Shown here: positions 22,831 to 34,092 of the stretch, in pieces
Numbering within the stretch: position 1 is the first letter of the stretch
How the letters are laid out: the number at the start of each line of letters is the position of its first letter
Origin: Mytilus edulis
Lineage: Eukaryota > Mollusca > Bivalvia > Mytilida > Mytilidae
Length of the DNA stretch: 64,000 nucleotides
Direction: 5' to 3'
Assembly (NCBI RefSeq): GCF_963676685.1
Contig: NC_092354.1
Span: forward strand, 31,342,193 to 31,406,192
The notes under the pieces: model-generated
Seen by the model: the letters and a program-made list of their open reading frames with translations, nothing else
What the model was told of the DNA's origin: nothing
The model's database searches: none
Translations under genes and position numbers: made by a program

Positions 22831-23521
22831 ATGCAGCATTTTTTAACAGCCACCCAGTAATGAGAAAATATTTTTCTGAGTGCATTAACACCATCTTGCA
22901 TCCCCTCATATTAAAATGAGACAGCCAGAAGGGGCATTCATCAATACCAAAGGGGGAATTGGTAAAAACAAGGAGGCAGACCTTGTACAGGAGCACGCCA
23001 TTACAAACCAGAAGGACTTTATAAGAGGACTAGGTAAGAAAAATAGACAGCCTGCAAGCACCCAAGTATTGTTACTGTGATTGTACTTCTGTATAAAAGT
23101 CTCCACTAGGAATTATCTCCCTTATACCATTGACATAACTTAAAAAAAGAGTTGCTTTATATTCCTATTTATTTTACTATTTTTAAACAGTTTCAAATTT
23201 AATATCTAAATATATGTGATCGATATTGTCCTAATGATTGAATTTGAATATAATTATTTGTAACAAACACAATCAGGATAAATTTGTAAGGTGGGGTAAG
23301 GTTAACCTGATAAATTCTCATATTATACAATTGCACACTTTGATTCTAATATTGCTTACAATGTATGACCAATTAAATCTATTAAAAAGGGTTAAGATAG
23401 TAGTTTCATTACTTTACTAAACAGTAAGAGCAACACATGCAGACAACACCTTGAACAGTTTCATAATATAAAGAAAACATCAGTCACATCTGTATTACTT
23501 GAATATAATGTTTATTAATAT
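22831..23521. other. Non-coding stretch
   Basis: AT-rich. No exon or recognised repeat. Confidence 0.4.
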
Positions 23522-23829
23522 AGGAACAAAAACAATGAAAATGGTTCCAGGAGAGCCAGTAGCTCAGCAGACATCATACATCTGATTGGAGACAACGTAG
23601 ACCATCTTTTTAGTATACCTAAATTCACCTCAAGCCATGCCAAGAAAACTTCATCTAAAGATATGAAAATTGCTATAAACATTTTAAGTAAAGCTCAGCC
23701 GTTTAAATATGTTAAGGGAAGGAAATTTGAAAGTTTTAAAACAATAAAAAAAAAATCCAAAATCGTTCAAAGGAAAGATCTTATAAATGTCATCCATAAA
23801 AAAATTCAGAGGTTATTTTTAAATTCATA
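23522..23829 (+). CDS. Possible exon, unknown basic protein
   Basis: Follows an attaatatag acceptor. The frame reads SADIIHLIGDNVDHLFSIPK, SSHAKKTSSKDMKIAINILS and PFKYVKGRKFESFKTIKKK and ends at a stop at 23827. It is lysine-rich, with a plausible DNA- or RNA-binding helix. The 'kkts..D...l...L....fk.v.GRk...fk' pattern looks like the C-terminal end of some multicopy invertebrate proteins, but I cannot name the family. It does not fit the phase of the OB-fold exons, so it is probably an independent insertion on the same strand. Confidence 0.35.
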
Positions 23830-23967
23830 ATTTTTTCTATAGTGTGTTTAGTTTCATTGAATATCAACTACCTATATCTACTAAACTTTGTGTCTCTATT
23901 TAAAAAAAAATTAGAATACCTTATTTAATAAATGCCAATAGCATATAAATCATAACCATTAATTGCA

Positions 23968-24374
23968 GTGTTCAAGATGGCGAGAGCAAATGCACCAAAA
24001 ATGCTTCAACATTATAAAGATCAAAAACATATAGAAATTTTACAGAAAAAGAAAGATGAAGCTATTTCAAAACAGCAACGCATAACTGATGAAATCATAA
24101 AAATAAAAGGAGAAATTGACACCTATGGAGGGCAGTGGGTTTCAGAGAAAGACATGGAAAGGGCTTTGGAAAAACTAAGTAGGACACAAAAAGTTGACGC
24201 CGTAAAAGGTCAAATTAAATATCAAAAAGTTGTTTTGAAAAAAAATCCTGAAGACAAAAACTTTTTAAATTTTCAGTTGATGGAAACAAATTTACTCTCA
24301 ATCAACTGCTTTTGAATTGGAGAAAAATAGCTAATTTAACTATTTCTGGTGTCACATTTTCAGAGCACACACTG
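23968..24374 (+). pseudogene. Coiled-coil C-terminal module of a multicopy invertebrate family, frameshifted
   Basis: The frame reads ARANAPKMLQHYKDQKHIEI, LQKKKDEAISKQQRITDEII, then YGGQWVSEKDMERALEKL and AVKGQIKYQKVVLKKNPEDK. A one-base indel in the A-run near 24258-24263 shifts the continuation, which reads LFKFSVDGNKFTLNQLLLNW in another frame. The order is a heptad-like helix, 'GGxWxtxexvexaLxkL', 'K..alK.Qi.frk.vL', then 'D..lf.FS..G..lt..qL..NL'. This is a C-terminal module I know from many uncharacterised, transposon-associated invertebrate proteins. The indel makes this copy defective unless it is a sequence error. Confidence 0.5.
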
Positions 24375-24814
24375 CATCGGTAGCACATAGTGCATGCAGA
24401 ACAGTAACAAATGAAACATTAATGACGTTTACAACTATCATATGATACAGTAACAACTACTTAAGGTTATAAATAAAATTTGTAAAGAACAATTAAACTT
24501 TTTTTCGGAAAATCTTGTACCCCCGAGACCCTAGACTAGCAAAGTAAAACATTTAAATTAAGAGGCAGCTGAAGCCTTCCTCGAAGTGTGGGATTGTCCT
24601 TCCTTGTTGTTGGCACTCTGCTGTTTTCTGGTCTCAAGTCGGATTGTTGTGTATTTGACAAATTCCTCAGTTCCATGTTCAACTATAAACATGTAGCTAA
24701 AAAATATTGGATTTGTATTATAATTCACTGTTACATTGCACTGCCATCCACTAATTCTTGAAAACTTGGTAACTAAATATTTTTTTCAGAAATACAGTCT
24801 ACATTCTTCAACAG
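24375..24814. other. Non-coding stretch
   Basis: No gene seen. AT-rich, with an acceptor-like ttttttcag at 24781-24789 before the next exon. Confidence 0.4.
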
Positions 24815-25012
24815 AAAGAAGAGCGTGAACTGAGAAGTAAACATAAACAAAGAATCTTTACATTATATACAAATATGGCCCTGAATGTGTTGGAAAGTAA
24901 TATAATCCAAATATCATCTTACCAGGAGTTTGATTTAAAGCCCGACAGGGTGTATAAGATATACATTGCGGAGAGAAATAATTATGGAATTGTAATTAAA
25001 CCAAAAACAAAG
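24815..25012 (+). CDS. Exon of the OB-fold / RPA-like gene
   Basis: 66 codons in phase 0 between an ag acceptor at 24813-24814 and donor AAG/GTAAAT. An alternative acceptor 25 bases upstream gives a different phase. It encodes KEERELRSKHKQRIFTLYTN, MALNVLESNIIQISSYQEFD and LKPDRVYKIYIAERNNYGIV. 'ISSYQEFDLKPDRVYKIYIAER..YG..I' resembles OB-fold strands 1-3 of RPA-like ssDNA-binding proteins. The function is inferred only from this and from the clearer OB-fold at 42208. Confidence 0.5.
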
Positions 25013-26185
25013 GTAAATACCTCATTACTTTTTCCATAGACCAAAGAAATCCTATATATCTTTGATTTCTCAAAATTACTAGCCAAAAAAAGATTAATTA
25101 ACACTAGCAGTAAATAATTTAAAAGCCCAGGTAAAGATGGTATCACAACAAATTTCTATAAAAAAATCTATAGCACACTTATGAAGATGAGAATATCAGA
25201 AACAGAGGTAAAATTGTAATTTCTTAGAGCACACACCGTACATACAAGTGGAGGATACTTATCTTCTAATATGATAATGCACTAATGTTTATTTCAGTTT
25301 GTGAACCTCAATGTATAAATAAGGATTTGTGATGTCATTACTAATGACACTATCTTAACATGTTCACATGGCATTGTGATACGAATAAAATCATCATAGA
25401 TTCTATATAGTTATTAAAGGTTCTAGAATTATATCCAAGTATGCTAGACGCGTAAAAAAGTACGAAGTTGAAGAGCATTGAGGATCCAAAATTCCAAAAA
25501 ATGTGCCAAATACGGCTTAGGTAATATATGCCGCCAAGGGACAGAGGGTCAGTGATTTAAAGTCACTGTTGCTAAGAGTATCATACATCAATGAGCATAG
25601 TTAACTTAAGTGGCAAGTACATTTTTTGATAGACGAGGTTATTTATTTTGGTAATTTTCAGGACACATGAGTCTACCAAAGTATTAAAATGTTGAGAAAA
25701 AGGTGCATTATTGAAATTTCTTAGTAGAAACACCAGACAAACTAAAAATACCAGGAAGAATTTCACTTTTAAAAAGAGATGTAAAATGGACATCCTATTG
25801 TTGAAATGCAAAGCAAGATGAATTGTTACGCATGTCACTCCAAATTAAATCTATAGTATATAATAATCATCACACTATTGATAGCATCCAAACAGTTAAA
25901 AGCGCAAAACTTAAGATTGACCAGTCCAAACCAACGACGTGTGTAGACTAGTTGTGTATTTTCTTATGAACATTGATAAATTATGTTTTATGACGTTTTA
26001 TTACAATGTTGATGGTTTACCGTATAATACACATGTTCATATTGTGACAAGAACTTTTGGAAGAACTGAATTCTATAAAAGATTGATACGATAGAGGCCA
26101 TCTTTAAAAGAACAATGTGTTTGATTTTAATTTGTTTTATAGTAATATTCACTAATAATAAACTTTTTTTACTGTCTATGTTTAG
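25013..26185. other. Intronic, no gene seen
   Basis: AT-rich. 26081-26103 (gattgatacgatagaggccatct) matches an internal piece of SR1 and is a small fragment of it. Confidence 0.45.
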
Positions 26186-26278
26186 AATGAGGTAAATAGA
26201 AACTTAAGGAATGATGGTTACACCAATGATGCCATGGTATCAGGGAGGTACACTGACAGAAATCAGTTGAGAAGAAAG
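26186..26278 (+). CDS. Exon of the OB-fold / RPA-like gene, immediately before the transposon
   Basis: 31 codons, phase 0 at both ends, between ctatgtttag and AAG/GTAATT. It encodes NEVNRNLRNDGYTNDAMVSG and RYTDRNQLRRK, a polar linker. The next 15 bases remain open in frame, then the transposon begins at about 26297. Confidence 0.5.
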
Positions 26279-26293
26279 GTAATTTTTAAGATG

Positions 26294-26379
26294 AATAGTT
26301 CGGTTCCGCAATCGCACGGAATAGGATAATTCCGTACTCGTTTTGTACTTTACAATCCGTTACATACTTCCGGGGAGTT
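26294..26379 (+). repeat. Left terminal inverted repeat of the ISL2EU-type element
   Basis: Two conserved blocks, 26294-26312 and 26366-26379, separated by a diverged spacer. They are matched in inverted order at 39000-39088. Confidence 0.8.
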
Positions 26380-26597
26380 CGATACAACAACAACAACTAC
26401 AACTGAACAAAGAAGGTCATCGATTATATTTTATAGCCACAGGTAATTTGTGTTCAATATATTATCTTGTATCTAACAATTAGTATTCACTTGGAACTGG
26501 TATACCAAACAGTTTGAAAGGCGCAAAGATAAATTTATACGGAATGTCTATTTTTGGCGGTCTTTTCAAAATCTATAAATGATAAATCATGACAAAA

Positions 26598-26654
26598 CCA
26601 CAGGCACTTACGTTGATACTGGGTCTTCCAATGGATAGAAACAAGTGCCTGTGG
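26598..26654. repeat. Hairpin with 12-base perfect stem
   Basis: ccacaggcactt (26598-26609) and aagtgcctgtgg (26643-26654) with a 33-base loop, about 300 bases inside the left transposon end. Confidence 0.75.
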
Positions 26655-27527
26655 ACAAAACATATAATTTTTGCGTTGCAGAGAGAATTTTCTTGGGACT
26701 TTGAAGTTCTTTCTGAAACATGAGACTTTTGGATTAACAAAAATAACCTTTTTTTTAATTTCCATTTGCCCAGTGTAGTATTACATATTCAAAACAGCAA
26801 ATTATGTAAAGGCCTTAGCCATTCAATTAATTCATGCCATTATCATGATGTACTTGCAAGGCTATTTTTTTCATATGACACCAACCTCAACTAAAGATTA
26901 AAAAAATATCCTTGCAAGATGCATTTATTGTTTTTATTTTATATTTTTATATACTATTGTACATGTTGTATTAAAAATTATTATATTATAAGGGCTAGTG
27001 AGTACTCCCTAGGCTATATAATTATGTTTACCAGAATGAGTGTGCCACTAAAAAGGGTAATTTTACTTTAATGTCCTGCTGGTAAGAATAGGGCTTTTCT
27101 TTCAACATATTAACTGTCCAAAACAGGAGCATGTCTAGAACAGGGTATGTGTTTCAAAATGTTTGTGTTCAGCATGTTCAGAACAGGGTATATTTTGGGT
27201 AGTGCTATTTACACAATTATACTCAAAATGATTGCCAATAATAAAATCCCCTTTGAGAGCAACATATAGACATTAATACATATATTTCAAAAAAAAAAAA
27301 AAATGTCCCTTAATGATTTTTAATTGTCGTTTCCTGAGAATAAAAATTTAGCAGGCATTTTACATTTAAAATACCAAACACTTTAATTTTTTAAGTAATA
27401 CTGTACAAATGTAGATTAATTTCAAATCACAGTACTGTAACCAAATTGTACATACATGAGTTTTAAAAAATAGTAGCGGAAATATAACATGTTATTATTT
27501 CTTTAATAGTTATCCCATGAGGACACA

Positions 27528-27591
27528 GGTGTGTCAGTGTCAGATCACCCTGATCGCGGGAGGCCAGAAGGTGATCTGACACTGACACACC
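27528..27591. repeat. Hairpin with 22-base perfect stem
   Basis: Arms 27528-27549 and 27570-27591 are exact reverse complements (core gtgtcagtgtcagatcacc), with a 20-base GC-rich loop. It contains ggtgatctg, which is also the stem of the hairpin at 28329-28353. Confidence 0.85.
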
Positions 27592-27599
27592 AAAGTACG

Positions 27600-27730
27600 A
27601 GTGAAAAGAAGATGTGGTGTGATTGCCAAATGAGACAACTATCCACAAAAGACCACAATGACACAAACATCAACAACTATAGGTCACCATACGGCCTTTA
27701 ACAATGAGCAAAGCCCATACCACATAGTCA
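27600..27730 (+). repeat. E-family SINE-like fragment
   Basis: Carries agatgtggtgtgattgccaa, 'gagacaact', 'ataggtcacc' and 'acggcctt' in the order shared by copies at 28665 and 55985. Confidence 0.6.
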
Positions 27731-28328
27731 GCTATAAATATTATAACTATTTTACATCCCAGCTGTTTAAGATTAGATGAAAAATCCCTTACAATTCTTA
27801 AAATGCACTAAGTTTAGAACGCCACACAACCATTATAATATATTTTATATATTACTATATAATGTATACCCTTTTTGACCCCTAAACGGATGAGTCGATA
27901 TCACACAATGTCAATTCGCCCCACTGGCCAATCAGCCCACACTAGATTGTCCCACTCTTGTTCGTCCCATTTTGAAAAAGTGTAAAATAAAATTGCACAA
28001 TCAGTCCCACAACTTACTAACAAAAAGGGTTTTAACCCCACTGAATAAAGGTAAACAAACTCTCCCCACTTATAAAAAAATCTTGCCTCCTCTAAGTATG
28101 TTAAATAACTGGTATTTGGTATTCAGTCGTCCTGGTGTAGTAGGGGGTTGATATGCTAAATGTCTTGAGTTCGAATCCCAGCATAGTCACTGGATTTTTT
28201 CGAAGTAAATTTTGATGGATAGTCTTTTCTGTATTAATTATAAGTTATTAAGTGGATTTGACGTTCCCGCCAAAATGTTACCAGGTTATAGAACAAAGGA
28301 AAGCATGCAAAACAAAGAAACTCAAACT

Positions 28329-28353
28329 GGGGTGATCTGGCTCAGATCACCCC
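28329..28353. repeat. Hairpin with 11-base perfect stem
   Basis: ggggtgatctg / cagatcacccc with a 3-base loop; shares its core with the hairpin at 27528. Confidence 0.75.
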
Positions 28354-28664
28354 TTTTATAACAAAGGAGCTGCGATGTAACTCTTATTATAAGTAACAGG
28401 ATACATGCATATATGACTATACATGTACATATATGTGTAACTATATTTGGTATTTGCAATCAATGTAAAAATGTACATTGTACCTTGCAAAATGCAAGGT
28501 CCTCGTGCTTTGCAGACAGTTTTTAACCTCATTTCCTATTTTAAATAGTGAATACATTTTTTTGTAGTATATATGCTATATCTTATAAACTACACGCATA
28601 TAATTTATTATCAATAAAAATATTTCTTGTTTGAACTGATACATTTTTGTACATACATAGATAT

Positions 28665-28800
28665 AGGAAGATATGGTGTGAGTGCCAATGAGACAACTCT
28701 CCATCCAAATATCAATTTTAATAAATAAGTAAACCATTATAGGTCAATGTACAGCCTTCAACACAGAGCCTTGGCTCACACCGAACAACAAGCTATAAAG
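28665..28800 (+). repeat. E-family SINE-like copy
   Basis: Shares 'gatatggtgtgagtgccaat', 'gagacaactctccatcc', 'aaaccattataggtcaatgt' and 'acacagagccttggctcac' with 55985-56130. Confidence 0.7.
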
Positions 28801-29177
28801 GGCCCAAAATTACTAGTGTAAATTAAACCATTCAAACCGGAAAACCAATATATATATTATAAGGAAAAGGTGAACTTTATTTGGTTTATATAATGAACAA
28901 CGCTTTGTACGGCTTATCAGTCATTTTGTTTGCCTTGCCAATTCCATATGATCTTGACCTTCTTATCAATTATTATGGTTCATTGTCCCGCAGTAATCTG
29001 ATGTTCAGTGGTTTTCCTTTGTTTTAGGGGTTCATAAGTGTTTCTTTATTTTTTTTATACCACTACACAAATTTTTTTTGAGATTATGTATTGGTATCAT
29101 ATCATCGTCGTATGAAGACATCAGGTTTACACACCATTACTTTTGTATAAGACAATAGAAATCTCTGAAAGAAGTAC

Positions 29178-29870
29178 ATGTAGGTCCAGTAAGGACTGAT
29201 TTTGGCCTCAAATTTCAGGGTCATCCGACAAAAGATTTTGACTACTTTTTAAACACTTAAGTGTCTATTTCATTTGAATTAAATAGTTTATGAGAAAGAT
29301 TTGAACTGATTTAGTCATTAAAAACAATCTGATTCAAGCTCAAATATGAAACATCAACCAAATATGCCGAAAAATGTCACTTTTCTTATGGTTTTTGTCA
29401 AAAATGACAGTGGACGCATCCATGTTCATCCTCAACCTTTATATATGTTATGTATTATCATAAAATACAACTTTCATTTCAATAATAAGGATGAACACGA
29501 ATTTTCTACATTGGCTAGAGGTATAGGGGGAGGGTTGAGATCTCATAAACATGTTTAACCCCGCCGTAATTTTGCGCCTGTCCCAAGTCAGGAGCCTCTG
29601 CTCTATGGTCGGGTGGTTGTCGCTTTGACATATTCACCATTTCCTTTCTCAATTTTACTTTCATTTTACATGAAAACTGTCTAAAATTTAACTAAAATGC
29701 TAGAATTTTGAAGAATTCAGCAATTTAGCATGACTTTAAGGTGCCAGTACCCGATGTATGTTCATTGTATAGTCAAAAATAGCCCATACAAGTATTTATG
29801 TAGCAGAAGCACTCTACTGTCCAATAAATAACTAAAAGTTTACATTTTAAACACAAGGTTTATGACCACA
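29178..29870. repeat. Family C copy interrupted by a D-family repeat
   Basis: Starts gtaggtccagtaaggactga and follows the 10336-10880 copy. The inner inverted repeat is broken at about 29503 by a D-family insert (29503-29645, 'ttttgcgcctgtcccaagtc'). The right end is replaced by an A-family fragment. Confidence 0.6.
29503..29645 (+). repeat. D-family dispersed repeat
   Basis: Contains ggctagaggtatagggggag, 'accccgcc', 'tttgcgcctgtcccaagtc' and 'ggagcctc'. Related copies lie at 46321-46420 and, in part, 33015-33060 and 50083-50150. Confidence 0.65.
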
Positions 29871-30450
29871 AAAAGAAGGTTGGGATTGATTCTGGGAGTT
29901 TTGGTCCCAACAGTTTCAGAATTTGTAAAAGGGACCAAAATTAAACTTTGTTTGATTTCATCAAAAAATTAATTATTAGGGTCCTTTGATATGTCAAATT
30001 TAACGGGTTTAAACAGTGCATTTAATTTAGATTCTTAATTTTTTGGTCCTGTTGTCAAATTGGTCTTCATCAAGGTCCAACATGTCCAAAATTTTAATTG
30101 GTTTGATTTTAACAAAAAAAGAATTCTTGTGATTCTTTGATATGCTGGACATTTACTTGGATTTTTGATTATGAGTAAAGTTTTCAAATTGGTCTAAATC
30201 AGGGTGATTGGTCCACATTAAAGTTTGTTTGATTTCAACAAAAACTGAATACATGAGGTTCTTTGATATGCTGAATCTAAACATGAATTTAGATTTTTGA
30301 CATTTTGACCCCATTATCCAATTGGCCCAGATTGAGGTCTAAAGGGTCGAAAATTGAACTTTATTTGATTTCACCAAACATTGAATTCTTAGGGTTCTTT
30401 GATATGCTGAATCTAACCAAGTATTTAAATTTTGGATAATAGACCATAGA
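29866..30450 (+). repeat. Family A fragment
   Basis: Runs from 'acacaaggtttatgaccac' through several 'ggttctttgatatgctgaat' units, as in the body of A at 57950-58900. Both A ends are missing. Confidence 0.7.
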
Positions 30451-30624
30451 AGGTACATGTTTATATCAAATTAAAAATTTTGAAATCCTTAGACCACATT
30501 CATTCTGTATCAGAAACAGGGCTTGACCTCTGCAATCGTATTCAGCTGTGGTCTGCAGAGCATTTTATTATAGAGATTAGACCATTGGTTTCACACAAGT
30601 AATTTTTTAAGCCCTTTATAACTT

Positions 30625-30760
30625 GCTGTTAGGTGCGAGTGTAGGCTCCGTGTTGAAGACTACCTTGATTTATCATGGCCTTGGTTTACTTATATAAATT
30701 GTGACTTGGATTGAGAGTTGTCTCATACCACATCTTCCTACCTGTATATCTATGACTTAT
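30625..30760 (-). repeat. E-family fragment, inverted
   Basis: Reverse complement of the E consensus: 'ggctccgtgttgaag', 'gagagttgtctcat', 'accacatcttccta'. It ends just before the transposase exon. Confidence 0.6.
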
Positions 30761-30791
30761 TTATAAATATCCATCCTTTTTTTTTTGCAGT

Positions 30792-32270
30792 ATGGGGAAG
30801 AAGTATTGCTGTGTCCCACTGTGTCACAATACATCAGACACTGTCACAGAAAATGGCTCAAAGGTGATTCTCCACAGATTTCCAATGTCAGAAAAGAAAT
30901 CTCACATAAAGAGGCAATGGATAACCAGAGTTAATAATGTTAGGGCTAATTTCGTGGTGAATGATAGTTCTCGAATTTGCAGTGAACATTTTGAGGGTCC
31001 ATTCACAGACCAATCACTACCAACAAGGTTTCCATCAAAGCCTCAAAAGGAAGTTAAGACAAGAAGACCTCTTTTAAAATATGAATTAAATGTTGACAAT
31101 AATATCAACATTCCTCCATGTGATACACAAATGAGCCATATTAATGATACCAGCATTTTAGAAGGTTTGAATGAGAATGTACATGCTATGCATAACTTTG
31201 AAAAACTGGCGATTGCTACACAAACTATGGACACAGGTATGAATGCAACACCTGAGTATGTTGATGTGGAAACACAAGTGGGCCACACAAAAGAGGTGAA
31301 GGATATAGGAATACAGTGTGACTTACCTAGGATGATATTCGAGGATATTAAAGATGATGACAGCAAAGTCAAGTTTTATACTGGCTTCCCAACTTTTAAA
31401 GTGTTTTGGCTGTTCTTCTTGACACTAACTAAACATGGTGCAGAGAAACTAAACTATTGGGAAGGAGAAAAAAGATCAATGGGGGATAAACTGTACCACC
31501 AGGAAAGTTATGACAAGCCAGGAAAAAAAACGTTTTTACGACCAATAGATGAATTTCTCTTAACATGTATGAAATTGAGACTTGGATTGAATCAAGAACA
31601 TTTAGCGGACATATTCAGAATTTCAAAAACAACAGTTTCAAGAACATTCAATACTTGGGTTAACTTTATATATGACCATAGCAAAGGTTTAATTGCTTGG
31701 CCTACAAGAGAACAAATACTTGCGAATCTACCTCAGCATTTTAATGATCATGTTAATACAAGAATTGTACTTGATTGCACAGAATTTTTTACTGAAAGAC
31801 CTTCTTCTCTTGTGTCACAGTGGCTGACATGGTCTGAATATAAGCATCACAATACATTTAAAGTCTTAATAGGAGTAACACCTAATGGAATGGTAACATT
31901 TGTGTCAAGATTATGGGGAGGAAATGTTTCTGACAGACATATAGTTGAACATGATGGGTTGATACCTAAATTGTCTCCTGGAGATGTTATAATGGCAGAT
32001 AAGGGGTTTACTATTGAAGACTTACTCTCCCCAGACATTGGTTTAAATGTTCCACCTCGTGTATCAACAAAACATCAGATGTCATCCTCAGAATTTTTCA
32101 AAACAGCTAACATTGCCTCAGCTAGAATTGTTGTCGAGATGAAAATGGAGCAAGTGAAAAATTTTCAGATTTTGAATTCTATTTTACCACTTTCAGAAGC
32201 ACATCTGGCTGAACAAATAGCTATAATTTGTATATCTTGGACAAACTTATTGCCTCCTCTTTTGCAATAA
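30792..32270 (+). CDS. THAP-domain DDE transposase (ISL2EU-type)
   Basis: 492 residues, apparently intact. A THAP zinc finger occupies residues 1-85: C6-x4-C11, W43, C63-x2-H66 (RICSEHFEG) and LPTRFP at 77-81. A polar linker (about 90-195) follows. An HTH_Tnp_4-like helix region lies at about 249-295 (DEFLLTCMKLRLGLNQEHLA, SKTTVSRTF). The DDE_Tnp_4 catalytic domain covers about 323-490: D328 in VLDCTE, D403 in MADKGF, E449 in RIVVEMKMEQVKNF. The THAP part should bind the transposon ends and the DDE part should cut and join DNA in the nucleus. The ATG is one base after a poly-T/gcag acceptor (30790), so an upstream non-coding exon is likely. The gene lies tail-to-tail with the YqaJ gene inside matching terminal repeats. 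Domesticated THAP-DDE proteins exist; the intact frame within a bounded element argues for a transposase. Confidence 0.88.
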   Translation: MGKKYCCVPLCHNTSDTVTENGSKVILHRFPMSEKKSHIKRQWITRVNNVRANFVVNDSSRICSEHFEGPFTDQSLPTRFPSKPQKEVKTRRPLLKYELNVDNNINIPPCDTQMSHINDTSILEGLNENVHAMHNFEKLAIATQTMDTGMNATPEYVDVETQVGHTKEVKDIGIQCDLPRMIFEDIKDDDSKVKFYTGFPTFKVFWLFFLTLTKHGAEKLNYWEGEKRSMGDKLYHQESYDKPGKKTFLRPIDEFLLTCMKLRLGLNQEHLADIFRISKTTVSRTFNTWVNFIYDHSKGLIAWPTREQILANLPQHFNDHVNTRIVLDCTEFFTERPSSLVSQWLTWSEYKHHNTFKVLIGVTPNGMVTFVSRLWGGNVSDRHIVEHDGLIPKLSPGDVIMADKGFTIEDLLSPDIGLNVPPRVSTKHQMSSSEFFKTANIASARIVVEMKMEQVKNFQILNSILPLSEAHLAEQIAIICISWTNLLPPLLQ

Positions 32271-34092
32271 CTTAAACATTAAGGGCATATTCAACAGTAT
32301 ATTTCTGACAGTGATAATTTCTTTATTTTTACATAAGTTATGTTAATATTGTTTACAGCACATACTGTTATCATAGAACAAATTTTTGCTTAAAAAATAG
32401 TGTACAAAATAATGTACATGTAGGTCAAAATTAAACCAAAGAAATGTGTGTCAAACTTGCAATGTCATATATATTGTCAAAAATAAACAAGTGACATGTC
32501 CCACAAAACCTCATTGTGACATTTGAATATGTAACAAAATTTTCAGGAAAATATATATATTTATTTTCAATCATTTAGTGACTCTTATTACCTGTCTTCA
32601 CTTGCATGACTTGAAACTATTGGATATGCTCTTAAATTATACAAACAGCTGTTGTCATGACATGCAATTTTGTTTTCATTTTTCATGCCATACAAGTATA
32701 CATGTACATGATGTACATGAAATATTAAAGATAACAAAATTTTATTGTATTAATTTCTTATCTCAATTATCATATGATTACATGTATATGGTTCACTTAA
32801 CTTTTAAATATGACTGTGTAAAACAGTACATTCACTGGATAAAAATTTTGGCCAATGTTTTCTATAATCATGATAATGAAGATGAAGTCACATCAAACTT
32901 GAGACTCGGTGAAATTTTATTTATGACTTGGTCTTTCTAAATTGTATGTTGAATTAAAGTTTCGACCCAGATTTCATGGTTCACTGAACATAGCAAATAA
33001 TACATACTTTATGTTTGTGTCTGTCCCAAGTCGAGAGCCTGTAAATCTGACAGTGGTTATCATTTGTTTATTTGTTACATATTTGTTTTTCATTCATTTT
33101 TTTTTAATATAAATAAGGCATTTTGTTTTCTCCATTGAATTGTATTACATTGTCATTTTGGGTCTTTAGCTGACTGTGTGGTATGGGCTTTGCTCATTGT
33201 TGAAGGCTGTACGATTACCTATAATTGTTAATTTCCGAGTTTTTTGGGTCTCTTGTGGAAAGTTGTCATTGGAAATCATACTACATCTTCTATTTATATT
33301 TAGTTCAAATAGGGCATCTGTGTATTGGTGGACACATTTTCTTGTTGAATAGTACATATAAACCTCCATTCAAGACCAATGAAGTTGATAGGGTACTGAT
33401 AAATCAGTAAGGCATGCAAAATATTTTAAAGTGTGTGCACTTTCCTCTTTTATATGTATGAATTGTCTAGTTTTCAAGCATCTGATTCACTGAGCTTCTA
33501 AAAGAGAATTCATTCATTTAAAATCTTTAACAATGAGCAAAATCCATACAATAATTAAAGAACTTTCATAACATATCTTTCATACATGTAGGTACCATAG
33601 ATGATTGCTTGAAAACAAAATTAGAACAGTCACAACATCCTGAATTGACCATGAAGAAAATGTATGAATTTGAGCCTCTAGTGTTTACCAGTCATCCAGT
33701 CTGGTCTGTAATTTTAAAGTCTGATATTCATTTGATATTTTTTTTGTTTTTTGGTACTTTCATACTTTCAAAGGAGCAGATTTAGAAAAAAAGAAGTTTA
33801 ACACAAACAGACTACAGATGGATGCCAAGTGATTGCAAAAACTATAATAATAACACATCCTTTTTGGACATATGAGCCTAAAAGGAATATTTGGTACTAA
33901 CACACAGAATTGATAGTAAATAAATGGTCAATTAAAATGTTGAAATGGGGAATGTGTCAGAGACAACAACCCGACCATGATAGAAAAAAAACAACAGCAG
34001 AAGGTCACCAACGTAGCAAGAAATTCCCGTTACCATTTTTTAATCGTCAATACAGAACACTTTAAATCAGTTTATGATTCTTTAATAATTTT
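32271..34092. other. Spacer between the two convergent transposon genes
   Basis: AT-rich, with no supported gene. 33015-33060 is a D-like fragment, and 33165-33300 is an inverted E-family fragment ('gtatgggctttgctcattgtt', 'tacatcttc'). Confidence 0.5.
33165..33300 (-). repeat. E-family fragment, inverted
   Basis: 'ggtatgggctttgctcattg', 'gaaggctgta' and 'gtcattggaaatcatactacatcttc' are the complement of the 27600-27730 copy. Confidence 0.5.

Noticed and set aside
31043-31372. 109-residue minus-strand frame inside the transposase gene
   Set aside because: Antisense shadow of a well-supported coding region.
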